A stretch of 53,466 bases of DNA. Origin: CAAGNP01 sp964611185 (GTDB lineage: Bacteria > Bacteroidota > Bacteroidia > Bacteroidales > UBA932). Within the stretch, counting starts at the first letter, position 1; every line of letters starts with the position of its first letter. The stretch covers positions 1 through 53,466 of the forward strand of contig CAZSXE010000013.1 in assembly GCA_964611185.1 (NCBI GenBank), read 5' to 3'. The translations under genes were made by a program, and so were the position numbers. Shown one piece after another: positions 32,221 through 41,494 of this stretch. Below the pieces are notes generated by a model. That model made no database searches, was not told the origin of the DNA, and saw nothing but the letters and a program-made list of their open reading frames with translations.

Positions 32221-33822
32221 CTAATAACCTGCGTTTTGAGTAAGTTTCTCGTTTGAATTTATCTCATTGGTAGGGATAGGGAACAATACATACTTAGAAT
32301 CGACTGCCTGGCCATCGCGCACGCCACCTTTCCACTGCCAAACATAAGAATCGCCTGTATATTTTCCGAAACGGATCAAATCCGAACGGCGGAAGTTTTC
32401 CCAATAAAACTCACGCCCTCTTTCATCAAGAAGGTCATCGAGTGAATAAGAACTTACTGCATCAATGCCTGCCCTTGTGCGAACAGCGTTTAATGCATCA
32501 AGTCCCTCTTTCTCAGTAGCTCCACCTTTCTTTGCACACTCAGCAAGCATCAAATAAGCATCGGCAGTACGGAAAATAGGATAATCCGTATCGGGGAAGT
32601 TCTGAGCCTGAGCTGCGGTACCGTCGCTCTTAAGATTTTTGAACTTGTGAGTTACCCAGCCGTTGGTAAATACCTTATCGTCATCTATATCCTTTTGGTG
32701 TCTCGTCTCATCATCTACATTTAGCCCCTCAAAGAACATATAACGGGTATCTTTATTGATATTAGCGGCAGCATCAGTCATTGTTTTATCAAAAAGTGAG
32801 AGGAAGTTCGGGGTAACCACTACTCCTCCCCATCCGTCGTTAACACCTAAAAATGCCTGCCACTGAGCATTACCGCTGACGATTGAAGCTTTTATAACAA
32901 AGGTAGTAGCTCCATAAGTCTGAGTATTTACCGCATCACTTTCTACTGCGAAGATAATCTCGTTGGTACGAAGGTTATTGTCGGCAAGGAAAAGATCGGT
33001 ATATTTATTATGAAGAGCTGGATACGCGCTCATAATCTCTTTACAGAGTGTAGCACATTCGCTCCATGCACTCACCTGACCATCGGTATAAACTTCAGCA
33101 TTGAGATATATTTTGGCAAGAAGTATCTTGGCAAATCCCTGATCTACACGGCCATATTCGTTAGCTCCGACACCTTTTAGTGAAGGGGTAAAATCTATGA
33201 TTTCATCCACAAGCCACTTATATAGATCTGCCCTTTTTATCTGATCGGGGCCGGTGGATCCTACTGAATTATTTTCTGTGGCAAAAGGAACATTTCCATA
33301 CATATCAATAGCGTGATAGTAGCTAAGCGCCCTAAGAGCTCTTGCTTCTGCTATATAAAGATTCATATTGTCGCTCTTTATATCAGAGGCTTTGGCTCTG
33401 CGGATCAGCTCGTTACATAGACCGATTTGATAATACATTCTTGAAAACATAGATGTAACAAAAACATCTGAGGTAGTCCATTTGATCCTGTGAAGATCGG
33501 CGATAGTCTGGTCATTCCAGCAAATACTTGCTTCATCGGTAGGAAGCTCATTTAGATAAAACAACGCTCTCATATACTGTCCGTATCCACCGTCTATACC
33601 ATCGATATCGGGGCTTGAATCGGGACCAGTCGAAGAACTTACTGCAAGACCGCCGTAACATTTGGCCAAAACCTGCTCAAAAGCAGCTTCATCCTTCAAA
33701 ACATCTTCGGGAAGAACCAAGTTCGGGTCGATAGGAGTAACATTCAAATCGCCAACACAGGAGCTTAGTCCTGTAACAGCGGCGAGAACCATTGTAATCA
33801 ATAAAATTCTATATTTTTTCAT
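32221..33822 (-). CDS. susD: SusD/RagB family starch-binding outer-membrane lipoprotein
   Basis: The 533-residue lipoprotein (lipobox LSSC, Cys22) has the SusD fold: TPR-like helices with ARALRALSYYHAIDMYGNVPFATE and a late RTADAYLMLAECAKKGG segment, then the C-terminal RERGREFYWENFRRSDLIRFGKY and LFPIPTNEINSN motifs. SusD caps the SusC channel at the cell surface and captures starch. It follows susC by 22 bp and precedes the SusE/F gene by 29 bp. The length is normal. Confidence 0.95.
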   Translation of the reverse strand: MKKYRILLITMVLAAVTGLSSCVGDLNVTPIDPNLVLPEDVLKDEAAFEQVLAKCYGGLAVSSSTGPDSSPDIDGIDGGYGQYMRALFYLNELPTDEASICWNDQTIADLHRIKWTTSDVFVTSMFSRMYYQIGLCNELIRRAKASDIKSDNMNLYIAEARALRALSYYHAIDMYGNVPFATENNSVGSTGPDQIKRADLYKWLVDEIIDFTPSLKGVGANEYGRVDQGFAKILLAKIYLNAEVYTDGQVSAWSECATLCKEIMSAYPALHNKYTDLFLADNNLRTNEIIFAVESDAVNTQTYGATTFVIKASIVSGNAQWQAFLGVNDGWGGVVVTPNFLSLFDKTMTDAAANINKDTRYMFFEGLNVDDETRHQKDIDDDKVFTNGWVTHKFKNLKSDGTAAQAQNFPDTDYPIFRTADAYLMLAECAKKGGATEKEGLDALNAVRTRAGIDAVSSYSLDDLLDERGREFYWENFRRSDLIRFGKYTGDSYVWQWKGGVRDGQAVDSKYVLFPIPTNEINSNEKLTQNAGY

Positions 33823-33844
33823 ATCTATTCTATTTTAATGATTA

Positions 33845-36829
33845 TTAGAAATTAAATTTCAATCCAAGTAAATAAGTTCTTGGACGAGGATACATAGTGT
33901 TATCTATACCGCTGTAAATTTCAGGATCGATGCCTGTGTAATTGGTAAATACAAATGCGTTTTGAACCGTAGCGAACAGATTCAATGACATTATTTTACC
34001 TATATGGAATAGATAGCCAAGAGTGATATTATCAATCTTCAAGAAAGAAGCATCTTTAACATAGTAGTCGCTCAGATATTGTGCTTGTGAAAAACCTGAG
34101 TAAAGAGCTGTGGACATACGATTTGCCACGAAGTTGTTCGTCCAAAGGTCTGAAAGGAGCTCAAAGCGTGAGGAATTATTGTCATAGACATAATTTCCGA
34201 TATTGGCGTGAGCCGAAGCAGCAAAAGTCCAGTTCTTGTATGTAAGAAGAGTGTTAAAGCCGAAAGTGTAATCAGGAGCCGATTTCTTATAACAATACAT
34301 ATCGTTGGAATCAATCTTTCCATCTTCATTTCTGTCCACATAAGCACCCATAATAGGAGAGCCGTCAGTATCATAAATCTGCTCATAGACATAGAATGAA
34401 TTAACTGGATAACCCACCATAAATCTCTGAATATAGTTTCCAACTCCACCCGAGATACCTCCTGTGGCAACACCTTTATAATTGGGCCCGTCGTTAGTGG
34501 TCAATTTTGTAATTTCATTCTTATTCCAGGCAGCGTTCAAGCCGATGTCCCAATGCCAGTTTCTTGTCTCGATGGGAACAGCGTTGAGTTCTACCTCCAC
34601 ACCATAATTAACAAGACTTCCGATATTGGCACTTATGTAGTTTTTAAGGTTTGCACCTGCTGCTACGGGGGTATAGTTCAATAGATCTTTGGTGTCACGA
34701 TAATAACCATCTATGCTACCTGTCAATCTGTTTTCTATGAATCCGAAATCGATACCCACATTATAAGTGGTGGTAGTTTCCCATTTCAAATCTGCATTAT
34801 ACCCAAGAGGGGTAATAGGAACGATAACTCTATCACCGAATTGATAATAACTTCCTGTAAGATTATATTTGTATCCGGGAAGGGTAGGATAGTTACCAGC
34901 ATTCAGATCTTGTTGTCCGGTCTCTCCCCAGCTGAGTCTGAGTTTCAATTTTGAAACAGCACGAGAGCTCTTTAGGAAACTTTCATTTTTGATATTCCAT
35001 CCCAACGCCACAGAGGGGAAAAGTCCCCATTTGTTGTTGGCAAAACGAGATGTTCCGTCATAACGAACGGTAGCGGTAAGCATATAACGATCGTCAAAAG
35101 AATAATTGAGACGCCCGAAGAATGATACGAGATAATATTCAGACTTGTATTCTGCACCTGAAATCTGCGCCCCGTTATCGGCTCTGACACCCTTATTATC
35201 ACTTCCTTGATAAAAATGCTGCCATGAATAACCTCCCATAATATCAAGAATATGTTTTCCGAAAGTGGGATTATAATCTATATAAGCCTCGAGGGTTTCA
35301 TCTCTTTTAACACTTGAATAATCTTCGTGGTATCCCGATCCTGACTGTAACTGAGAATGCCAGGACTGTTCACATCCGATAGGGGTGTCGATAGTACCTT
35401 TGGATTTTGAAAGGTCAAGACCCAGATTTACATTTAATCTCAAATCTTCCACTCCATGAATTTTATAATCGATCTGGGCATTTCCGATGAAACGCTTAAC
35501 ATTCGATACATCTTTTCTCTGCTCAAGAGAAGCCACGGGATTACTTGTGGACTGAGTATTGGGAATTCCGTTAGTACCCCAAATTCTATATCCGTCAAGT
35601 CCGTTGGAAGAACTATCATATATCTCCTGAGTAGGGTCATATTCGGCTGAAGCCCCGATAGCGCCTTGATTTGCAAAACGATTATTGGCAATCATCCCTT
35701 TTGCATTCAAATTGATTTTCAAATGATCGTCGAGTAATGTGGGTGCAAGATTCAAAGCGAGAGTTCCCCTCTCCATCTTTGATGTCTTCAAAGTACCTTG
35801 CTGGTTAAGATAACCTCCCGATACGCGATAAGGCATATTTCCGGCATTGCCGAATTTGACATTGCCCTGAAGTCCGATATTAGCGTCATAGCTTTGAGCC
35901 ATCTGATATACAGCTCTCTGCCAGTCTGTATTGGCCTCTCCGAGGGCAGCATAACCGGCATAAGACTGATAGTCTTCTTCCGTATAGCCTTGATAATTAA
36001 TGGCATACTGCTTCATAGCATCACGCATCTCATCCCCTGTCAGAACATCCATATACCTGGTATTCTGACTTAAAGAGGCAGTAAAATCAACATTGATCTT
36101 CGGGATGGCAGAATCATACTTGGACCCTTTTTTAGTAGTGATGATAATTACGCCGTTTGATGCACGTGAACCATAAATAGCTGTGGCAGAGGCATCTTTC
36201 AAAACCGTAAATGACTCAATATCGCTCGGGTTTATACTTGAAAGCTGATCACTCATACCACTGACTCCTTCGTTACTTATGGGAAGACCGTCTATGACGA
36301 TAAGAGGATCGTTGGAGGCAGAGAGTGAAGAACCGCCGCGAACACGAATTGTAGATGCGCTACCGGGCTGACCATCACCTGTAGTGACCACAACACCGGC
36401 TGATTTACCTGCCAGCAAGTCTGATGGCGAAGTAATAACACCTCTGTTTACCTGATCTGCTTTCACTGCGGATACCGATCCGGTCATGTCATTCTTTTTG
36501 ACTACACCATAACCGATTACAACTACCTCTTCGAGCACTTGCTGATCTACTTCCATAAAAACGGAAGAGGCCTCAGAAGCGGGAATCGAAAGAGTTTTGT
36601 ATCCGATAAAGCTAAATACCAGTACTGTGTTTGATGAGGGAACGACTATTTCAAATCTTCCGTCAAAATCAGTTTCAGTACCATTTGTTGTCCCTTCTTG
36701 AAGGACTGCAATTCCCACTGCCGGACCATTGGCATCCATGACCTGCCCTTTCACAAGGATATTCTGCGCAAACACGCAGGATAGTGAAAGTACAGTCAGT
36801 GAGATTAGCATAGTAATCAATTTTTTCAT
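33845..36829 (-). CDS. susC: SusC/RagA family TonB-dependent outer-membrane transporter
   Basis: The 994-residue protein has a signal peptide (cleaved near VFAQ), a carboxypeptidase-regulatory-like domain (about 23-100, KGQVMDANGPAVGIAV and FDGRFEI) and a TonB-box-like VVVIGYGVVKKNDMTGSVS at about 102-120. A plug domain follows with STIRVRGGSSLSASNDPLIVIDG, then a 22-strand barrel ending in YLLGLKFNF with the terminal Phe. It imports starch fragments with TonB energy and pairs with SusD. It follows the MFS transporter gene by 51 bp. The promoter is probably upstream of the MFS gene. Confidence 0.96.
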   Translation of the reverse strand: MKKLITMLISLTVLSLSCVFAQNILVKGQVMDANGPAVGIAVLQEGTTNGTETDFDGRFEIVVPSSNTVLVFSFIGYKTLSIPASEASSVFMEVDQQVLEEVVVIGYGVVKKNDMTGSVSAVKADQVNRGVITSPSDLLAGKSAGVVVTTGDGQPGSASTIRVRGGSSLSASNDPLIVIDGLPISNEGVSGMSDQLSSINPSDIESFTVLKDASATAIYGSRASNGVIIITTKKGSKYDSAIPKINVDFTASLSQNTRYMDVLTGDEMRDAMKQYAINYQGYTEEDYQSYAGYAALGEANTDWQRAVYQMAQSYDANIGLQGNVKFGNAGNMPYRVSGGYLNQQGTLKTSKMERGTLALNLAPTLLDDHLKINLNAKGMIANNRFANQGAIGASAEYDPTQEIYDSSSNGLDGYRIWGTNGIPNTQSTSNPVASLEQRKDVSNVKRFIGNAQIDYKIHGVEDLRLNVNLGLDLSKSKGTIDTPIGCEQSWHSQLQSGSGYHEDYSSVKRDETLEAYIDYNPTFGKHILDIMGGYSWQHFYQGSDNKGVRADNGAQISGAEYKSEYYLVSFFGRLNYSFDDRYMLTATVRYDGTSRFANNKWGLFPSVALGWNIKNESFLKSSRAVSKLKLRLSWGETGQQDLNAGNYPTLPGYKYNLTGSYYQFGDRVIVPITPLGYNADLKWETTTTYNVGIDFGFIENRLTGSIDGYYRDTKDLLNYTPVAAGANLKNYISANIGSLVNYGVEVELNAVPIETRNWHWDIGLNAAWNKNEITKLTTNDGPNYKGVATGGISGGVGNYIQRFMVGYPVNSFYVYEQIYDTDGSPIMGAYVDRNEDGKIDSNDMYCYKKSAPDYTFGFNTLLTYKNWTFAASAHANIGNYVYDNNSSRFELLSDLWTNNFVANRMSTALYSGFSQAQYLSDYYVKDASFLKIDNITLGYLFHIGKIMSLNLFATVQNAFVFTNYTGIDPEIYSGIDNTMYPRPRTYLLGLKFNF

Positions 36830-36880
36830 ACGTTAACTGTGTTTAATTGATTGGTAATTAAAATTAAGGATTAATAAATA

Positions 36881-38218
36881 TTATTTTTTGTTAAAAAATT
36901 TCAATTGTACAGGATCGTCGTTATCTTTTACAAAAAGCACCGCTACGCAAGCGATAAGAAGACACAATCCTGAAAATACCATAGCGTAAATAGTATGTCC
37001 ATCGTATAAATGTTTAACCATCACACCCCCTATAAGGCCGTTGCAGACCTGCGGTATGGTGATGAAGAAATTAAAAATTCCCATATAGACACCTGTTTTC
37101 CCCCTTGGAAGAGATCCTGCAAGCATTGCATAAGGCATAGCAAGGATACTTCCCCACGCTATTCCGATACCTATCATCGAAAACACAAGCATCTTGGGAT
37201 CTTTGAAAATAAAGAATGAGGCGAAGCCCAATGCTCCACAGAGCAATGAAAACGAATGGGTTGCCTTTCTGCTTATTTTTCCGGCTATCCACGGAAGGAG
37301 AAAAGCAAAGAGGGCAGCCACACCATTATATATACCTTGAAGAACTCCCACCCAGTCTCCTGCCTGACCATAAGCTTTCGAAGCGGTATCCACAGTGTCA
37401 TAACAATGCTCGGCCACAGCAGGGGTCATATAGACCCACATAGAAAACAATGCAAACCACGAAAAGAACTGCACAACTCCAAGCTGTACCATTGTCTTAG
37501 GCATTTTCCCGAAATCCTTGAAAATCTCGAAAAAACCTGCATCGTTCTTCATTGCTGCAAGCTCATCTTGCTCCGGAGGATATTCCTTGGTGGTAAATAT
37601 TGTCCAAAGGACACATAGCAACAAAACCGCACCTCCTATATAAAAAGCAAGTTTCACATTCGGAGCTACTCCTCCGGCAATCTCAGGGGTGTTCGACATC
37701 CCGAACCAGTTGGTAAGGATGAAAGGGAGTACTGCCCCTACAACAGCTCCCACCCCGATTAAAGTAGTCTGTACGGAAAAACCGAGGGTTCTCTGCTGTG
37801 AAGGCAATTTGTCAGCTACAAGCGCTCTGAAAGGCTCCATCGCCACATTTATAGAAGCATCCATTATCATAAGTATTCCGGCTCCGATGAGAAGGGGTGA
37901 TAAAAATGGTGCGAGAGCGGGAGAATTAGGCATCAGAAATAGCATTGCGGCAGCTAAAACTGCTCCAACGAGGAAATATGGTTTTCTGCGCCCTATTTTG
38001 TTCCATGTACGATCGCTATAATGTCCTATTATGGGCTGAACAATCATTCCAGTAATCGGAGCGGCAAGCCAAAATAGAGAAAGAGTGCTCACATCGGCAC
38101 CGAATGATTGGAGAATTCTGCTGACATTGGCATTTTGGAGGGCCAATCCGCATTGAATTCCGAGAAATCCGAAACTCATATTGAAGATTTGCCAAAAGCT
38201 CATCCTGATTTTTTTCAT
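36881..38218 (-). CDS. MFS (SLC45/GPH-like) inner-membrane sugar transporter
   Basis: The 445-residue protein has 12 predicted membrane segments and the MFS/GPH-like signatures PIIGHYSDRTWNKIGRRKPYFLVGA (loop 2-3) and LPSQQRTLGFSVQT. This branch includes Bacteroidota maltose and sucrose permeases. It is the first gene of the starch locus, starting 60 bp from a direct-repeat operator, and is followed by susC. I infer that it moves maltose or malto-oligosaccharides across the inner membrane after SusA. In the B. thetaiotaomicron sus cluster such a transporter is not among susA-G. Confidence 0.9.
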   Translation of the reverse strand: MKKIRMSFWQIFNMSFGFLGIQCGLALQNANVSRILQSFGADVSTLSLFWLAAPITGMIVQPIIGHYSDRTWNKIGRRKPYFLVGAVLAAAMLFLMPNSPALAPFLSPLLIGAGILMIMDASINVAMEPFRALVADKLPSQQRTLGFSVQTTLIGVGAVVGAVLPFILTNWFGMSNTPEIAGGVAPNVKLAFYIGGAVLLLCVLWTIFTTKEYPPEQDELAAMKNDAGFFEIFKDFGKMPKTMVQLGVVQFFSWFALFSMWVYMTPAVAEHCYDTVDTASKAYGQAGDWVGVLQGIYNGVAALFAFLLPWIAGKISRKATHSFSLLCGALGFASFFIFKDPKMLVFSMIGIGIAWGSILAMPYAMLAGSLPRGKTGVYMGIFNFFITIPQVCNGLIGGVMVKHLYDGHTIYAMVFSGLCLLIACVAVLFVKDNDDPVQLKFFNKK

Positions 38219-38275
38219 AAAATATCTACAGTTTTAGTTTTTAAAATTAGTCATTAATTTATCTTATAAAAAATC

Positions 38276-38310
38276 AAAACAGACGAATTGAAAGAAAAAA
38301 CAGACGAACT
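38276..38310. promoter_or_regulatory. Candidate LytTR operator: two 14-bp direct repeats with 21-bp period
   Basis: AAAACAGACGAATT (38276-38289) and AAAACAGACGAACT (38297-38310) match at 13 of 14 positions and are offset by exactly two helical turns. LytTR-domain regulators bind pairs of about 9-bp direct repeats with 12-13 bp between, the same period. The site lies between the divergent MFS-sus operon and the LytTR regulator gene, 60 bp from the former start codon and 27 bp upstream of the latter -7 box. Confidence 0.7.
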
Positions 38311-38336
38311 TAACATTTTTTAAACCCAATTTTACA

Positions 38337-38344
38337 TATCTTTG
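38337..38344 (+). promoter_or_regulatory. -7 promoter element of the LytTR regulator gene
   Basis: TATCTTTG, 38 bp before the ATG at 38382. The expected -33 box is weak, which suits an activator-dependent promoter with the direct repeats just upstream. Confidence 0.55.
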
Positions 38345-38381
38345 TAAAAAATAGAGCCGTTTTTTGAAAATCGTTAAGAAA

Positions 38382-39128
38382 ATGAACATATTAATTGTGG
38401 AAGACGAAATTCCCGCCCAAAAACTTTTAATAAGACTGATTTCAAAATATTATCCCGATTTTAATATTGTGGCGATACTTGACTCCATCACATCAGCCAT
38501 CGGGTGGATCAGGAGTAATACTCCCGATATTATCTTTATGGATGTGGAGCTTTCTGACGGCTCATGCTTTGAAATATTTAAACATGTCGATATCAAATCT
38601 CCTGTAATAATAACTACCGCTTACGAACAGTATGCTCTCGATGCTTTTAAATCAAAATGTATTGATTACCTGTTAAAGCCCGTCGAAGACTCGGTTTTTA
38701 AAGAATCGGTGGAGAGATGTCTTAATTTTTACAACAAAAGGTCGTCTCAAGATTATAATGAACAGGTCAATAATCCAAAATGCTACAGACAGAGATACAC
38801 CCTTCAGATCGGAAACCAGATTGAGATATTGAATGTCAGCGAAATCGCATATTTTTATTCGGAGGACAAGTCGAATTTCATAGTAGCTAAAGACGGAAAT
38901 TCATATATGACAGACCTAAGTCTTGATACTATTAAAGAGGAACTCGACCCTGTCGAATTTTTTAAAATATCAAGAGGATGTATTGTCAGTCCCGGGTCGA
39001 TTTCGAGCATATCTAAATATTTTAATTCAAGACTTAAAATAACTCTTAAACCCTCCAAATGCGATCCGGTTCTCATTTCAAGAGAGAGGGTAAAAGGATT
39101 TCTCGAATGGCTTGAAGGGAAAAAATAG
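38382..39128 (+). CDS. LytTR-family response regulator
   Basis: The 248-residue regulator has a receiver domain (1-120) with acidic pocket VEDE at 6-9, phospho-acceptor Asp54 in IIFMDVELSDG, switch Thr79 in IITTAYEQYA and Lys99 in YLLKPV. A linker leads to a LytTR DNA-binding domain (about 140-245, EILNVSEIAYFYSEDKSNF, FFKISRGCIVSPGSI). LytTR proteins bind direct repeats two turns apart. The ATG at 38382 (MNILIVEDE) is preferred over an upstream TTG. It is divergent from the starch operon and convergent with the histidine kinase gene, 4 bp apart. I infer control of the starch locus. Confidence 0.93.
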   Translation: MNILIVEDEIPAQKLLIRLISKYYPDFNIVAILDSITSAIGWIRSNTPDIIFMDVELSDGSCFEIFKHVDIKSPVIITTAYEQYALDAFKSKCIDYLLKPVEDSVFKESVERCLNFYNKRSSQDYNEQVNNPKCYRQRYTLQIGNQIEILNVSEIAYFYSEDKSNFIVAKDGNSYMTDLSLDTIKEELDPVEFFKISRGCIVSPGSISSISKYFNSRLKITLKPSKCDPVLISRERVKGFLEWLEGKK

Positions 39129-39132
39129 GTGT

Positions 39133-40188
39133 TTAATCTATTAAGGGGATTTTAGCTTCAAAAAAACTACCGTCATCAGAAATAACGACCTCTTTTCCGA
39201 AGAGAATGGTATATTGTTTTTTAATGCTGTTGAGTCCCAATCCGGTAGTAGGGGCGGTTTTCAGCTTGAGCTGAATATTGTTTTTAACCACAATATAGTC
39301 ATTGTCTGCATAAACGCTGATTCTAAGCACATTACTTAAGTTCGCCACATTATGCTTCACCGCATTTTCAATCATCATCTGCATCCCACACGGAACAATT
39401 TTCTTAGTCATATACTCATCTGGGACATCTATATCGAAGCTGATGGCTGCTGAAAATCTTTCGTGAAGAAGATTAATGTACTGCTTTACAAAGGCGAGCT
39501 CCTCCTCCACCATCACGATAGGATGAGATTCTATTTTAAGGAGATAACGATATATCGAAGCGAGCCTCTTCACATAATCACTTGCTTTTTCCTGATCGGT
39601 CTGGATAAGAAAATCGAGAACATTAAGGCTGTTAAAAAGAAAATGAGGATTAAGCTGACTTTTCAGTAGCTGATACTGATAATTGGCAGCACTACGCTTT
39701 TCCACCTCTTGGGCCAAAGCTTTCTTATGTGACCATCGATAGTAATTGATGACATCTAAAATCATCAACACCACCCCGTTGAAGATAATATATGTGACAA
39801 AAGTGAAGAAGAAAATTTTATCAAAATACTGTACATCGCACTCAACAGCACCATTTTGATACAACCTGAGCAAAAAAGAAGAAATAAAAGAGATAGCAAA
39901 TATGCTCAACAATTCGATAGAGGTGCGCATCATCGAATTAGTACCGTATTGAACCCTCTTGTTTAAAAATGAAATTACGGCCATATCACCCACCACCATC
40001 GCTATCGTCAGGGGATAATTTGACAATGTCTGAAATAAAAAATCGCTGAAATACAGACCGAATCTTTCATAAAACATCGGCATCAATTTCTCAAGAAACA
40101 TCCTTACCACTATCACTATTGCGGCAAGAATGGCAATATCGAGCACAGTCTTAAGGCTTTTTCTCGTCTTCTTAGGGTTTTCCGCCAT
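39133..40188 (-). CDS. LytS-type sensor histidine kinase
   Basis: The 351-residue protein has four hydrophobic segments (about 15-30, 55-75, 90-108, 125-147). A His_kinase domain follows with LKSQLNPHFLFNSLNVLDFL (phospho-acceptor His182 in NPHFLFN). The ATPase part has MIENAVKHN (N-box) and GLGLNSIKKQY. This is the family that pairs with LytTR regulators, and its partner is the adjacent convergent gene. There is no extracytoplasmic sensor domain of useful size, so it would sense a signal within the membrane or through a partner; the 132-residue membrane protein encoded 2 bp upstream is the obvious candidate. Confidence 0.93.
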   Translation of the reverse strand: MAENPKKTRKSLKTVLDIAILAAIVIVVRMFLEKLMPMFYERFGLYFSDFLFQTLSNYPLTIAMVVGDMAVISFLNKRVQYGTNSMMRTSIELLSIFAISFISSFLLRLYQNGAVECDVQYFDKIFFFTFVTYIIFNGVVLMILDVINYYRWSHKKALAQEVEKRSAANYQYQLLKSQLNPHFLFNSLNVLDFLIQTDQEKASDYVKRLASIYRYLLKIESHPIVMVEEELAFVKQYINLLHERFSAAISFDIDVPDEYMTKKIVPCGMQMMIENAVKHNVANLSNVLRISVYADNDYIVVKNNIQLKLKTAPTTGLGLNSIKKQYTILFGKEVVISDDGSFFEAKIPLID

Positions 40189-40190
40189 TT

Positions 40191-40589
40191 CTATTGAGAT
40201 TTATCCGACCTCCACCCCTTTCTGACAAGAAATATAATAATCAATCCCAATACTTCTGTTACGACAGAGGTCATTATCACATTAATCCATACGCCAAGCT
40301 CAGGAGCCCATACCGTTAGGAGCTTGGCCCCCTGAGTGCCGAGATAAAAACCGGCAAAACAGGAGAGAAATGCAATACCTAAAAAGATGTCGAAAGGAAT
40401 ACCATAAAATCTTATAAGAGAATAGACCATCGCTATGGTAAGGATGGTCAGAATGAGACTATCTCCAAAATCGGTATTATGAGAGAAGTAACAACTTACA
40501 GCATGCGCTATGACAAATAAAAAAACAATAAAATTTGCTTTTTTAAAATTGGAGATGCTGTTATCGGTTTTTTTGAAACATTTAAGCAT
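40191..40589 (-). CDS. Small four-helix membrane protein co-encoded with the histidine kinase
   Basis: The 132-residue protein has four hydrophobic segments (about 20-38, 43-61, 66-88, 98-123) and short charged ends. I recognise no family. The stop codon is 2 bp before the kinase start, so translation is probably coupled. The pairing with a kinase that has only membrane helices for sensing suggests an accessory sensor or transporter-like partner, but this is inference. Confidence 0.65.
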   Translation of the reverse strand: MLKCFKKTDNSISNFKKANFIVFLFVIAHAVSCYFSHNTDFGDSLILTILTIAMVYSLIRFYGIPFDIFLGIAFLSCFAGFYLGTQGAKLLTVWAPELGVWINVIMTSVVTEVLGLIIIFLVRKGWRSDKSQ

Positions 40590-40643
40590 AAGTTTTCATT
40601 TATGCACGAAGATAACAAAAAATCGCTAACAAAGAAAAACTTC

Positions 40644-41480
40644 CTAATTGATAATTAAATTATTAAACGCTATCTCCTGGGTTACCCCTCTGAATACAAT
40701 GGTAACATAAGGATTATCATAATCCATACTGAAAGAGAAACCGATTGTTTCATTAATGTCTTCATATCCGATAATATCGGAAACCTTCATATTTAACGCT
40801 CCTCCATATAGTCTCAGAGGGAAAGGATCGTTATTCAATTTAATATACATATTCAACCCCACATTTTCCGGTATGGCAAAATCCACATTGACAGATTTAA
40901 CCGAAACGCCGTTATCATTTACCCTTTCGATATAATTACCATCTCCGTATATAAAATAATTGTTCTCATATACCCCAAGGGATACCTCTTTTTTAGTCAA
41001 TTTGACAGAAATATTCATCTCTTCGAGAGTAAGGCTTTTATGATAATCAGAGAAAGGAATACTATTAACCACATTTATAGAAAAAACACCCTCACCCGAT
41101 GAAACAATGTCAAAAGATACATTGCCCACTATATTCCATGTAGTGGATGAAGTCATAAGATCTTCGTCGATACCCACGAACATAGTTTTAACAATCCCGT
41201 CGCTTACCAAAAGGCAGGTGTCTCCTTTGAAACGTATTTTATAATCAGGAAAATATTTATCTTCAAAATTATCTTTCTCTTCTTCCTGCAAATTCATATA
41301 TTCATTAATCAATAAAGCCTTATCCGTCAACATAATATAATCACGGATTACATAATTAACAGTGGCATCATATACCGGAATAGCATCCTGTGTCTGGTAG
41401 CCGCTCGGACAAGGATAATAACAAGAGCAGAACATAAAGGAAGCTACCACTGTCACAATAATATATTTAATCGTTTTCAT
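40644..41480 (-). CDS. Predicted lipoprotein, function unknown
   Basis: The 278-residue protein has a lipoprotein-type signal (MKTIKYIIVTVVASFMFCSC, modified cysteine 18 or 20) and a beta-rich body without a family I recognise. DYHKSLTLEEMNISVKLTKKE and VTIVFRGVTQEIAFNNLIIN are representative pieces. DUF4925-like calycin domains of Bacteroidota are the nearest thing I can think of, but the match is weak. It follows the OMP gene by 14 bp, so these two are probably one unit, separate from the kinase operon 55 bp downstream. Confidence 0.6.
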   Translation of the reverse strand: MKTIKYIIVTVVASFMFCSCYYPCPSGYQTQDAIPVYDATVNYVIRDYIMLTDKALLINEYMNLQEEEKDNFEDKYFPDYKIRFKGDTCLLVSDGIVKTMFVGIDEDLMTSSTTWNIVGNVSFDIVSSGEGVFSINVVNSIPFSDYHKSLTLEEMNISVKLTKKEVSLGVYENNYFIYGDGNYIERVNDNGVSVKSVNVDFAIPENVGLNMYIKLNNDPFPLRLYGGALNMKVSDIIGYEDINETIGFSFSMDYDNPYVTIVFRGVTQEIAFNNLIIN

Positions 41481-41494
41481 TTCCTTCTAATATT

